A stretch of DNA of 64,000 nt from Paractinoplanes ovalisporus (GTDB taxonomy: Bacteria > Actinomycetota > Actinomycetes > Mycobacteriales > Micromonosporaceae): contig NZ_JAENHP010000003.1 of the NCBI RefSeq assembly GCF_016834655.1, positions 558,001-622,000 on the forward strand. Direction: 5' to 3'. Positions 37,063 to 45,299 of the stretch are shown piece after piece; the stretch's first letter is position 1, and each line of letters opens with the position of its first letter. The notes under the pieces were generated by a model that saw nothing but the letters and a program-made list of their open reading frames with translations, was not told the origin of the DNA and did not search any database. A program made the translations under genes and the position numbers.

Positions 37063-37977
37063 TCAGGCGGCCGCCAGCCGCAGCCGCTCGGCGGCCTCGG
37101 CCTCGGTCAGTGGGGAGCGGCGGGGCTCGGCATCGTCGCTGTCGAGTTCGGCCTTCTTGGCGTTGAAGGCCCGCACCCAAAGCCCGGCGGCCCAGGCAGC
37201 CCCGATCTCATCGGCGGTCCAGGGCCGGCCCGACGCACCCTGATAGGCGTCGAGGAAGGCCTGCGACTCGTCGACCGTGGCCCCGCCCTCGGACCGACCA
37301 GGCAGGCCGCTCACCCACACGGCGGCGGCCAGGCCGACGATCACCGCCTCGGGTGCGGCGATCGTGCTGTCCCAGTCGAGCACGATCTCGCCGACGTTGT
37401 GGGCCTCCCAGTCACCGTGGCCGATCACCGGTGCGCCGTCGTGGGCCGAGAGCCGCCGCCGCGCCCGCGAGCCCACCTCGTCGAGCCAGGACGGGTGGGC
37501 GTTGAGGTCGCCGTCGCGGTCGTCCGGGGGCGGCCACAGTCCGCCGGACGCCGGGCTCGGCCGGGAGCCGACGGGGCCGGCGTGGTCCCAGGCCGTCCAC
37601 GGCGGGTGCGGCGCCAGGCTTCCCACGGCCGACGGCGGGGGCGCGATGGAGAGCAGGCGGGCGAGCAGTTCCGCGTACGGGGAAACCTCCGGACCCAGAC
37701 CGCCCGGCGCGACCAGAGTCTCCGCAGTTGCCGCATAGCCGCCGAGCCGCACCGGACCGACCAGCGGCTCAGGGCACGGGAAACCCGCCTCCCACAACGC
37801 TTTCTGTACGGCCGTGCACACCCGCAGCCGTGGGGCGGCCGCACGCACCTTGATGGCCACCTCGCGGCCGTCCTCGAGCCGGACGCCCGCGACCCGCGAC
37901 AGATGGCCGGTGACGAACAGGGTTTCCGCCGCTCCGGAGCCGAGCCACCGCCGGCACCAGTCATCGATCACAGGCAT
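37063..37977 (-). CDS. Aminoglycoside phosphotransferase-like kinase
   Basis: A 304-residue protein of the APH/ChoK kinase-like fold. The N-lobe shows GREVAIKVRAA with the ATP-binding Lys. The catalytic loop is VIGHGDWEAHN (HGD-x-x-x-x-N) and the metal site is IVLDWDST (D-x-D). The substrate cannot be told, and most family members of this sort in actinomycetes are not resistance genes. The ATG 37977 start is preferred over one ten codons upstream. Last of three genes in one direction, 35 bases after the LysE-type gene. Confidence 0.82.
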   Translation of the reverse strand: MPVIDDWCRRWLGSGAAETLFVTGHLSRVAGVRLEDGREVAIKVRAAAPRLRVCTAVQKALWEAGFPCPEPLVGPVRLGGYAATAETLVAPGGLGPEVSPYAELLARLLSIAPPPSAVGSLAPHPPWTAWDHAGPVGSRPSPASGGLWPPPDDRDGDLNAHPSWLDEVGSRARRRLSAHDGAPVIGHGDWEAHNVGEIVLDWDSTIAAPEAVIVGLAAAVWVSGLPGRSEGGATVDESQAFLDAYQGASGRPWTADEIGAAWAAGLWVRAFNAKKAELDSDDAEPRRSPLTEAEAAERLRLAAA

Positions 37978-38011
37978 GTCGACAGCGTCGCATCCGAGCC
38001 TGAACAAAGCC

Positions 38012-38602
38012 TTACCGTGCGGTGGTGACCGCCAGCCGTACGCCGAGGCCGATCAGCACCACGCCGGTCACCCGGTCGATCGCGCGCCGCACGGCCGCCC
38101 GCGCCAGCAACCGCCGCAGGGACGACACCAGCGTGGCGACCGTCATGAACCAGACCGCCGATATCAGCACGGCCAGGCCCGAGAGCAGCACCGTGTCGAG
38201 CAGTCCGGGCGATGCGGGCAGGAACTGCGGAAGCAGCGCCACGAAGAACACCGCCGCCTTGGGGTTGAGCACGTTGCACAGCAGGCCGTCGCGGAAGGCG
38301 TGGGACGAGGCGACCGGCTCGGTGGTCTCTTTCGCCCGCCACGACTTCACGCCGAGGTGGAGCAGGTAGACCGCACCGACCAGCTTCAGCCCGGTCAGCA
38401 GGTCGGGCGCCCACGCGATCAGGGCCACCACACCGGAGCCGGCGGCGGCCGCCCACACGAACACCCCGGCCGCGATCCCGGCCGCGGTCGCCATGCCGTG
38501 CCGTCGGCCGGAGACCACCGAGTGACGCACGACCAGCGCGAAGTCGGGCCCGGGCGACATGGCCCCCAGCGCGACCACGGCGACGAACGCCCAGGTGTTC
38601 AC
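38012..38602 (-). CDS. LysE/RhtB-family amino acid exporter
   Basis: A 196-residue membrane protein with five to six hydrophobic segments. The signature GAMSPGPDFALVVRHSVVSGRRHGM near the N-terminus, and NPKAAVFFVALLPQF in the middle, define the family. It likely exports amino acids or related compounds. The GTG start at 38602 overlaps the stop of the upstream gene by four bases, so the two are coupled. The substrate is unknown. Confidence 0.92.
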   Translation of the reverse strand: MNTWAFVAVVALGAMSPGPDFALVVRHSVVSGRRHGMATAAGIAAGVFVWAAAAGSGVVALIAWAPDLLTGLKLVGAVYLLHLGVKSWRAKETTEPVASSHAFRDGLLCNVLNPKAAVFFVALLPQFLPASPGLLDTVLLSGLAVLISAVWFMTVATLVSSLRRLLARAAVRRAIDRVTGVVLIGLGVRLAVTTAR

Positions 38603-39372
38603 CGGCGTCCCGGTTCCTGGGCGCGCAGCGCGGGGACGCGCTCGACCATCGGCCGGCTCGCGGTTCCGGAGTCGACGGCCAGGAGGGACAGGAGGCGTAC
38701 GGGATGGCCTGTCTCGGCCGCCGCCTGCATGCGGTGATGTCCGTCGAGCAGGAAGTGGGTGAGCGCCCAGTGCTGGTAGTGGTCGGGACCGTCGGCGCCG
38801 GCCGGGGCGCTCACGTCGAGGATCGACACCGCCACCGCGGTCGCCACGTCACCCGACTCCAGATCGGACGCGTACTTCTCGACCTGGGCCCGCTCGTTCC
38901 ACGACGGCGGAACCATCGGCACGACGAACTCGTAGAAGTGGGCCTCGCCGTCGACGGGGGTTTCGAACGTCCGGTAGTACGGGGTGCGCGGGTAGACGGG
39001 CAGGCCCCAGAACGAGTCGAGGCCCCACGTCTCGACCTGTTCCTCGGCGAAGTAGTCGCCCGCGCCCGAGGGCTGCACCAGCCGCGGCCGGATCTCGAGC
39101 GACAACGGCTGGTAATCGCCTTGCGGCAGCAGCGATCCGAACGCCTCGACCGGGTCGTCGCCCTCGGGCGAGAACGTCTCGGTGGAACCCTCCTGCCGCT
39201 GGAACAGGATCTGGCAGGTGCCGCACCAGAACGTCAGCTCGAACGCGGGCTTGCCGTCGACGAGCAGAAGGCGTTCGCGGTTGGTCTCGGTGTCGGCCGA
39301 GAAGCTCAACCGCGGCTCGTCGGGGTCGCCGAGGACACGAACCGGCTCCACGTTCAGCAGCACGCGGCCCAC
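38599..39372 (-). CDS. Hypothetical protein with ParB-like C-terminal motif
   Basis: A 257-residue cytosolic protein with GTG start. It contains a Cys pair (FWCGTCQILFQ) that may bind metal, and near the end LLDGHHRMQAAAETGHPVRLLSL, which is like the D/E-G-x-H/R-R-x-x-A motif of ParB/sulfiredoxin folds. Those folds bind or hydrolyse nucleotides or act as ParB clamps, but the rest does not match any that I know. Coupled to the LysE-type gene by a 4-base overlap, so a role linked to an exported metabolite is possible. Confidence 0.65.
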   Translation of the reverse strand: MGRVLLNVEPVRVLGDPDEPRLSFSADTETNRERLLLVDGKPAFELTFWCGTCQILFQRQEGSTETFSPEGDDPVEAFGSLLPQGDYQPLSLEIRPRLVQPSGAGDYFAEEQVETWGLDSFWGLPVYPRTPYYRTFETPVDGEAHFYEFVVPMVPPSWNERAQVEKYASDLESGDVATAVAVSILDVSAPAGADGPDHYQHWALTHFLLDGHHRMQAAAETGHPVRLLSLLAVDSGTASRPMVERVPALRAQEPGRR

Positions 39373-39414
39373 CTTAGGGGTTCGCGCCCCACTTCGCAGC
39401 GACCAAGGCGCTCA

Positions 39415-40092
39415 TCATGCCGAAGCGGCGCCCACCGGAACCGGAGCCAGGGCCGGAAGCCTCCGGACGCCGAGGATGAGCAGGTAGCCGATCATCCAGA
39501 ACTCGCCGACCGTCGCTGGATAGGCGAGCAGGTCGGCGACCAGCGGCGCGTCCGGCAACGCGTACGCCAGGAAGGCACTCAGCACGTAGCCGACACCGCC
39601 GGGGATGAGGACCCAGCCCAGGGCCCGCGGCATCAGGCCGGAGCGCAGCACGCACCACCCCATCGGGATCAGCCACAACCCGAAGAACAGGCCGCCGACC
39701 GCCCACAGCTGGTCGCTCACCAGGTAGAGGGTCTGCACGGTCGAGGCCGCGTCGCCGTACGGCGACTGTGCCACCGTCAGGGCCGCGCCCAGCAGGGCGG
39801 CGCTGATCAGGATGGCGAACGCGTTGGCCAGGCCGAACGCGGCGATCTCGCCCGCGGCGACCGGCGCCGAGGCGCGGAACAGGCGGAAGAACCAGACCGC
39901 GGCGAGCGCCTGGGCCAGCACGGTGAACAGTTCGAACGTGATGCCCCAGCGGGCCAGCGCGGGGTCGGCGACCAGGTTGGCCATGGTGGCGGCGCCGTCG
40001 GAGAGCTGCGGGCGGATCAGCAGGAAGCCGAGGCCGCCGCCGACGGCGAGTGCGAGGTAGAGGAGCCCGGTGATGCGGGCCGTACGGATCAT
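39415..40092 (-). CDS. DUF4386 membrane protein
   Basis: A 225-residue polytopic protein with about seven hydrophobic segments. The pattern ARITGLLYLALAVGGGLGFL at the start, FELFTVLAQALAAVWFFRLFR, LWLIPMGWCVLRSGLMPRALGWVL and LAYPATVGEFWMIGYLLILG matches the DUF4386 family, often found beside TetR-type regulators. The ATG at 40092 has AAGGGGGA upstream. The function is unknown. Its 5' untranslated region holds the palindrome that is likely bound by the divergent TetR regulator. Confidence 0.85.
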   Translation of the reverse strand: MIRTARITGLLYLALAVGGGLGFLLIRPQLSDGAATMANLVADPALARWGITFELFTVLAQALAAVWFFRLFRASAPVAAGEIAAFGLANAFAILISAALLGAALTVAQSPYGDAASTVQTLYLVSDQLWAVGGLFFGLWLIPMGWCVLRSGLMPRALGWVLIPGGVGYVLSAFLAYALPDAPLVADLLAYPATVGEFWMIGYLLILGVRRLPALAPVPVGAASA

Positions 40093-40099
40093 GATTCCC

Positions 40100-40133
40100 C
40101 CTTACGTTGTAAGGTGAACCATACGATGTAAGG
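40100..40133. promoter_or_regulatory. Likely TetR operator pair
   Basis: CCTTAC-GTT-GTAAGG (40100-40114) is a perfect inverted repeat. A second, partly degenerate copy, ATACGATGTAAGG (40121-40133), lies 19 bases further on and matches the first in 11 of 13 positions. Both fill the short gap between the divergent DUF4386 and TetR genes. Confidence 0.7.
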
Positions 40134-40140
40134 TACGGCC

Positions 40141-40809
40141 GTGGCAACCAGGAATCCGCTCAGCCGGGACAGGGTGCTCGCGGCGGCGGTCGCGCTCGTC
40201 GACCGGGACGGCCTCCCCGCCCTGACGATGCGCCGGCTCGCGGCCGACCTGGGCGTCGAGGCGATGTCGCTCTATTACCACCTGCCCGCGAAGAAGGCGC
40301 TGCTCGACGGCGTGGTCGAGACGGTGCTGAGCGAGATCCGGGCGTTGCCGGCCGACGGCGGCGACTGGCGGCGGCATCTGCGCGAGCAGTTCCTGCTGGC
40401 CCGCCGGGTGATGCTGCGGCATCCGTGGGCGCCCGGCCTGATCGCCTCGAGCACGTCGGTGCCGCCGACCGTCTACGCCTACTACGACGGCATCGTCGGC
40501 ACCCTGGTCGCGGCCGGTTTCTCCTACCACCTGGCCCACCGCGCGCTGCACGCGTTCGGCAGCATGCCGCTCGGGTTCGCGCAAGAGATCTTCAGCCCGG
40601 CCGCGGCCGGTGGCGACTTCGAGCCGGAGGCGGCCGAGGCCGAGCTGGCCGCGATGGCCGAGGCGATGCCGCACATCACCGCGATGGTCGCCTCGGAGAT
40701 CCACGACGCGGGCGAGGCGACGCTGGGCTGGTGCGACAGCCAGACCGAGTTCGAGTTCACCCTCGACCTGCTGCTCAACGGCCTCGAGCAGCTACGCGTG
40801 GCGGTTTAG
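40141..40809 (+). CDS. TetR-family transcriptional regulator
   Basis: A 222-residue regulator with an N-terminal helix-turn-helix (RVLAAAVALVDRDGLPALTM and LAADLGVEAMSLYYHLPAK) and a TetR_C_1-like ligand domain, as in tetracycline-repressor relatives. GTG start at 40141. It most likely represses itself and the divergent DUF4386 gene through the palindromes between them. The stop overlaps, tail to tail, the stop of the GAF-GGDEF gene by four bases. Confidence 0.92.
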   Translation: MATRNPLSRDRVLAAAVALVDRDGLPALTMRRLAADLGVEAMSLYYHLPAKKALLDGVVETVLSEIRALPADGGDWRRHLREQFLLARRVMLRHPWAPGLIASSTSVPPTVYAYYDGIVGTLVAAGFSYHLAHRALHAFGSMPLGFAQEIFSPAAAGGDFEPEAAEAELAAMAEAMPHITAMVASEIHDAGEATLGWCDSQTEFEFTLDLLLNGLEQLRVAV

Positions 40810-41924
40810 GCGACCCAGGGACGCTTCGCGCGGTGGCGCTGCTTGGTGCGGTACATGTCGGCGTCGGCCGCCGCGGCGAGCTGGGCGAAATCGGAAGAGC
40901 TTTCCCCGTACGCATGACCGATGCTCGCGCCCACCTTGCGCGGCCCGCCGCGGGTCTCGATCGGCTCGGTGAGCGCGGCGTGGATCCGCTCGGCCGTGTC
41001 GCGCAGGACCGTCCCGACGTCACCACCGGTCACGACGACGATGAACTCGTCGCCACCGGCCCGGGCCAGCAGATCTTCCGGCCGTACGAGCGAGGCCATC
41101 CGCCCGGCCACCGTGCGCAGCACCTCGTCGCCGGCGTCGTGACCGCCCGCGTCGTTGATCGCCTTGAACTCGTCGAGGTCGATCACCATGACGCCCACCT
41201 CGGCGCCGGGCCGGCCGGCCAGCTCGTCGGTGAAGGCCCGCAGCAGCGCCCGGTTGGCCAGCCCGGTGAGCGGGTCGTGGGTCGCGGCGTGGGCCAGGCG
41301 GGCCCGGCTCTCGGCGAGCTCGTGGTGCAGGCGGGCGTGGTGCACGGCGGTCGACGCGTGCTGGGCGAACAGTTCGAGCATCTCGCGCTGCACCGGCCCC
41401 GGCAGGCGGCCGTCGAGGGGCAGGTCGACGCTGAGCACCCCGACCAGTTCGCCGGTGGGCGCGGTGAGTGGGGCCAGCAGCATGTCGTCGGGGTGCCAGC
41501 CCTCGGGGTCGGCGGGCACGGGCAGCGTGTCCGACGTCCAGACGATCATCGAGTCGGGCATGGCGTTGCCGTGGCCGATGAAGTGCAGCGCACCCCACGA
41601 CTCGGACTTGGCGAACAGCTCGTCCCAGTTGCCGGGCGTGGTGCGGGTGCCGAGCAGCGAGCGGCGGATCTCGTCGGTGCCGTCGGCCGAGACGACCATG
41701 AAGTCACCGTCGGGCTGCAGCACGTTGATCACCGCGACCTCGAAGCCGGAGGCCCGGGTGACGCCGTGCACGACCGCGTCCATCGTCGCCGTGAGGTCGA
41801 GGCTGGCGTGCACGGCCCGGCTGACCTCGTGCAGAGTCCGCAGGCCGTCGAGCTGCCGGCGCACGTGGGCGAGCTGGTCGAGGGCGTCGGAGAGCTGAGC
41901 CGGCAGATCTTCGGTGCTGGTCAA
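40806..41924 (-). CDS. GAF-GGDEF diguanylate cyclase
   Basis: A 372-residue cytosolic protein: short coiled-coil-like N-terminus, GAF sensor domain (about 45-190; VHGVTRASGFEVAVINVL) and GGDEF domain (about 210-365). The active-site loop GGDEF at 290-294 is intact, preceded by HDPLTGLANRALL, so it should make c-di-GMP from two GTP. The TTG start at 41924 is chosen because a GGGGGGAGG sequence precedes it closely; a longer frame to 41987 has no such site. The GAF ligand is unknown. No PilZ partner is near, but a GGDEF-EAL protein is encoded at 57.6-59.9 kb. Confidence 0.9.
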   Translation of the reverse strand: MTSTEDLPAQLSDALDQLAHVRRQLDGLRTLHEVSRAVHASLDLTATMDAVVHGVTRASGFEVAVINVLQPDGDFMVVSADGTDEIRRSLLGTRTTPGNWDELFAKSESWGALHFIGHGNAMPDSMIVWTSDTLPVPADPEGWHPDDMLLAPLTAPTGELVGVLSVDLPLDGRLPGPVQREMLELFAQHASTAVHHARLHHELAESRARLAHAATHDPLTGLANRALLRAFTDELAGRPGAEVGVMVIDLDEFKAINDAGGHDAGDEVLRTVAGRMASLVRPEDLLARAGGDEFIVVVTGGDVGTVLRDTAERIHAALTEPIETRGGPRKVGASIGHAYGESSSDFAQLAAAADADMYRTKQRHRAKRPWVA

Positions 41925-42096
41925 CCTGCCTCCCCCCGAGCGGTCGCGGCATCCGTTCCACGAACCTGGACACCGGATCTTATCCATTCAACGATGTTCA
42001 TGGCGGGCACACCTTTCCGCCGTACGGGAAACCGGTCTTGACGGACGCTGGTCACAGACGGTGGAAAGGCGGGGCGCGAAGTGCTTGGGTTTGACC

Positions 42097-43989
42097 GTGA
42101 GTGACGCCACCGAGCTCAGCGACTCCACCTCGACGACCAGGTGGACGCACAAGGTCACGACGCCGCTGCGGGATTTCCTCAGCACCGAGGCCGGCAGCGC
42201 CGGGGTGCTGGTCGCGGCCATCGTCGCCGCCCTGCTGTGGGCCAACACCGCCGACGGCAGCTACGAGTCGTTCTGGAGCACCGAGCTGAGCATCCGGTTC
42301 GGTGGCGAGGGCATCGAGCTGGGCCTGCGGGAATGGGTCAACAGCGGCCTGATGACGCTGTTCTTCCTGGTCGTCGGGCTCGAGGCGCGGCGCGAGTTCG
42401 ATCTGGGCGACCTGCGTGACCGGCGGCGGTTCGTGCTGCCCGCGCTGGCCGGGATCGCCGGGATGATGCTGCCGATCGGCATCTATCTGGCCTTCACCCA
42501 CGGCGGCCCGGGTGTGGCGGGCTGGGGCGCGGCGATGTCGACCGACACCGCCCTCGCGCTGGGCCTGCTCGCGCTGGTCGGCCGGAACGTGCCCGTGCAG
42601 GCGCGGCTCTTCCTGGTCACGGTGTCGGTGGTCGACGACGTGGTGGCGCTGATCGTGATCGGCGCCGCCTACACCGAGGACTTCCGGCTGGCCCCGCTGC
42701 TGCTGGCGCTCGCGGTCTACGCGTTCACGCTGGTGCTGGTGCGTCTGGGCGTCCGCAGCGGGTTCATCTATCTGCCGTTCTGCCTGGTCATCTGGGGCGC
42801 GATGCTGCACAGCGGCGTCGACCCGGTGGTGTCGGGTCTCGCCATCGGCCTGGCCGCGGCCGCGTACACGCCCGCCCGCGGCGAACTGGAGCAGGCCAGC
42901 GATCTGTTCCGCTCGTTCCGCGAGCAGCCGACGCCCGAACTGGCCCGGTTCGCGCGGATCGGCGTGCTGCGGTCGCTCTCCCCGAACGACCGGCTGACGC
43001 GCACGTGGTCGGGGGTGTCGAGCTACCTGATCGTGCCGCTGTTCGGCCTGGCCAACGCGGGCATCGAGATCCACGGCGACTTCCTCGGCGAGGCGATCAT
43101 GTCCCCGGTCACGGTGGGCGTCTTCCTGGCGTACGTGGTGGGGAAGCCGGTCGCCATCACCGGGGTGTCGGCGCTGGTCACGTGGATGAGCGGCGGCCGC
43201 ATCCGCCCCGGGGCGGGCTGGGCGTCCGTGCTCGGCACCGGGACGATCGCCGGGATGGGGTTCACGGTCTCGTTCCTGATCGCGAACCTGGCGCTGGACG
43301 AGCCGTACCTGTCCGAGGTCAAGCTGGGCCTGCTGCTGGCGATCGTCGGCGCCTCCCTGGTCACGTGGACGGTCTTCTTCGTGACGAGCCGCCTGCCCAA
43401 GCCCCGCAAGGCGGTGGCCCTGCTCGGCGACGTCGAGGAGCTGACCGACCTGATCCCCGACGTCGACCCCGACCGCGACCACGTACGGGGTCCGGCCGAC
43501 GCCTCGGTGACCCTGGTCGAGTACGGCGACTTCCAGTGCCCGTACTGCGGCCGCGCCGAGCCCGTGGTCCGCGAGCTGCTGACCGACGACGACCTGCGCT
43601 ACGTGTGGCGTCACCTGCCGCTGACCGACGTGCACCCCCAGGCCCAGCTGGCCGCGCAGGCCGCCGAGGCGGCCGGTCTGCAGGGCCGGTTCTGGGAGAT
43701 GCACGACCTGATGTTCACCCGCCAGGACCATCTGCGCATCGCCGACCTGATCGCCTACGCCGGCCAGCTGAACCTCGACCAGGACCGGTTCCACGACGAC
43801 ATGATGAAGCCGCCCTGCAAGGAACACATCACCGCCGATCTGGAGTCGGCCGACCTGAGCGGCGTCTCCGGAACGCCTACGTTCTTCATCAACGGCCGCC
43901 GCCACTACGGCGCCTACGACGTGGCGACCCTGAAGGAGGCCATCCGCGTCGCCCGCGTCCGGGCGAAGATCGCCGCCAAGCGCCGCTGA
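42097..43989 (+). CDS. nhaA: NhaA-type Na+/H+ antiporter fused to a DsbA-like thioredoxin domain
   Basis: A 630-residue fusion. Residues 15-440 are NhaA: about 12 hydrophobic segments with the paired ion-binding aspartates Asp180-Asp181 (VSVVDDVVALIVI) and NhaA signatures such as GLMTLFFLVVGLEARREF. Residues 455-630 are a DsbA/thioredoxin fold with the CPYC active site at 481-484 (GDFQCPYCGRAEP) and the cis-proline loop GVSGTPTFFINGRR. The antiporter exports Na+ in exchange for protons. The domain should face the cytosol if it follows the last NhaA helix, and may regulate the carrier or act on proteins. Fusions of this kind occur in Actinobacteria. GTG 42097 is the likely start, though no strong ribosome binding site is seen. 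Confidence 0.9.
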   Translation: MSDATELSDSTSTTRWTHKVTTPLRDFLSTEAGSAGVLVAAIVAALLWANTADGSYESFWSTELSIRFGGEGIELGLREWVNSGLMTLFFLVVGLEARREFDLGDLRDRRRFVLPALAGIAGMMLPIGIYLAFTHGGPGVAGWGAAMSTDTALALGLLALVGRNVPVQARLFLVTVSVVDDVVALIVIGAAYTEDFRLAPLLLALAVYAFTLVLVRLGVRSGFIYLPFCLVIWGAMLHSGVDPVVSGLAIGLAAAAYTPARGELEQASDLFRSFREQPTPELARFARIGVLRSLSPNDRLTRTWSGVSSYLIVPLFGLANAGIEIHGDFLGEAIMSPVTVGVFLAYVVGKPVAITGVSALVTWMSGGRIRPGAGWASVLGTGTIAGMGFTVSFLIANLALDEPYLSEVKLGLLLAIVGASLVTWTVFFVTSRLPKPRKAVALLGDVEELTDLIPDVDPDRDHVRGPADASVTLVEYGDFQCPYCGRAEPVVRELLTDDDLRYVWRHLPLTDVHPQAQLAAQAAEAAGLQGRFWEMHDLMFTRQDHLRIADLIAYAGQLNLDQDRFHDDMMKPPCKEHITADLESADLSGVSGTPTFFINGRRHYGAYDVATLKEAIRVARVRAKIAAKRR

Positions 43990-43995
43990 CGTAAG

Positions 43996-44877
43996 GTGCC
44001 CGGCGTGATTGCCGAGGAGCTGGCCGCTGCGAGCCCGTCCGAGCGCCGCACCCTGATGTGCCGGCTGGAGAACACCACCGAGACTATCGAGGAGCTGCGC
44101 GCGGTGCGGCGCGACGGACCGGGCCGGCTGCGCCGCACCGCCCTCGAGGCGCTGGCCACCCTGGGCGGCGAGGCCGCGCTGGAGCCGGCCGACCGGCGGG
44201 CCGTGGAACGGCTGGTCCGCATCCGGCGGCGCACCGACCCGATCGGCAGCGTGACGTCCTGCTGGACCTACTGGTGGACGATCCGCGGCGACGACCAGGC
44301 GGCCGTGATCGAGGCGCTCGGGCTGACCGGGGTCCGCGAGACGACGTACGCGCTCGCCTCGGTCGTCATCGACACGCTGGAGCACGACAAGGACGCACCG
44401 ATCGGCCTGGTCTACGTCGGCCCCTCGATCAACGGATGGGTTCCTCTGATGGGCCCGTGGTGCGACGCCTTCGGCGACCGGGCCGCGGAGGTGCGGGAGA
44501 CCATCGCCCGGTTGAGCGTCGAGTTCGGCGAGGCCCACGCGTTCTACTTCGGAGAACGCGGTGACGGCTCGGCCTGGCACATCGTGCGCGACGGCGTGGT
44601 CGTCCGCACGTTCGACAGCGAGGCGCTGGAGACCTGTTCCGGTGAGCCGTTGCCGATCGAGCGCGAGGCCCTTGAACGCGACGGCCTGACCGGCCGCCCG
44701 GAGGACCACGCCGAGGACTGGTGGGACATCCCCGACGCGAACGAGGTGGCCGCCGCCGTCAGCCTCGACGTCGGCTGGCACCACCCGAAGGAGGGTGTGG
44801 TCAAGGGAAGCCCGGTGCTGGCGTACGCACCGGGCACCGAGCCGTTTCCCTTGCCGCCGGCCTTCTACGAGATCTAG
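43996..44877 (+). CDS. Hypothetical protein
   Basis: A 293-residue cytosolic protein with GTG start, six bases after the NhaA fusion, so probably cotranscribed. The first 100 residues look helical and repeat-like (LRAVRRDGPGRLRRTALEALATLGGEAAL), as in HEAT-type repeats. The middle (IGLVYVGPSINGWVPLMGPWCDAFGDRAAEV) and the end (FYFGERGDGSAWHIVRDG) resemble small SMI1/DUF-type actinomycete proteins without clear match. No catalytic motif is evident. Confidence 0.65.
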   Translation: MPGVIAEELAAASPSERRTLMCRLENTTETIEELRAVRRDGPGRLRRTALEALATLGGEAALEPADRRAVERLVRIRRRTDPIGSVTSCWTYWWTIRGDDQAAVIEALGLTGVRETTYALASVVIDTLEHDKDAPIGLVYVGPSINGWVPLMGPWCDAFGDRAAEVRETIARLSVEFGEAHAFYFGERGDGSAWHIVRDGVVVRTFDSEALETCSGEPLPIEREALERDGLTGRPEDHAEDWWDIPDANEVAAAVSLDVGWHHPKEGVVKGSPVLAYAPGTEPFPLPPAFYEI

Positions 44878-44959
44878 GCGGCAGTACGCGGGGTCAGGCG
44901 ACTCGTGGCCGGGACCGGCGACCCGGTGATAGTTGAAGGTTAAAGCGGGGCTAAGGGCG

Positions 44960-45283
44960 TCAGTCTCCGTCGTCCTTGGCGCCGTTGTCGCCGGCCCACG
45001 ACAGTTTGACCTCGAAGTTGCCCTCGGTGGCGGCCTTCGCGATCAGCCAGTTGGCCGTGCCGGTCACCTTGATCCCGAACTTGACCTCGACGCCGTCGGG
45101 GCTGAGCGACCGGGCCCGGTCCAGGACGACCCGAGCCGCGGCTATGGCCGGTTCGATGGCCTGCCGCACCTGGACGACGACCTCCTCGGCCCCCGCGGGC
45201 ACGAAGCCCGCCACCGGGTCGACCTCGAACTGCACCTCGACGGCGTCGTCCAGCCGATACGTCACCACTTGCGACACACGCAT
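44960..45283 (-). CDS. Trypsin-co-occurring domain 1-like small protein (CU044_2847 type)
   Basis: A protein of about 107 residues, last gene of the conflict-type operon. The pattern (VTYRLDDAVEVQFEVDP, then QVRQAIEPAIAAARVVLDRA and VEVKFGIKVTGTANWLIAKA) matches the Trypco1/CU044_2847 family, which in actinomycetes lies with trypsin-like proteases and NTPases of predicted conflict systems and is thought to be a substrate or adaptor of the protease. Here it follows the tubulin-like gene by 16 bases and shares the operon with a trypsin gene, which strengthens the call. ATG 45283 or GTG 45277 may be the start. Confidence 0.85.
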   Translation of the reverse strand: MRVSQVVTYRLDDAVEVQFEVDPVAGFVPAGAEEVVVQVRQAIEPAIAAARVVLDRARSLSPDGVEVKFGIKVTGTANWLIAKAATEGNFEVKLSWAGDNGAKDDGD

Positions 45284-45299
45284 CACCCTTCCATCGGGA

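Noticed and set aside
37063..37977. Aminoglycoside resistance gene
   Set aside because: The kinase fold matches, but nothing else indicates resistance (no mobile element, no close match to a known resistance enzyme).
43440..43989. NhaA-thioredoxin junction as a frameshift or assembly artefact
   Set aside because: The linker is in frame, has normal codon use and a sensible acidic composition, and fusions of this kind are known.
42052..44784. 910-codon open frame antisense to the NhaA fusion and the next gene
   Set aside because: Arises because G+C-rich codons leave few stops on the opposite strand. It has no domain, while the sense strand encodes clear NhaA and thioredoxin motifs.
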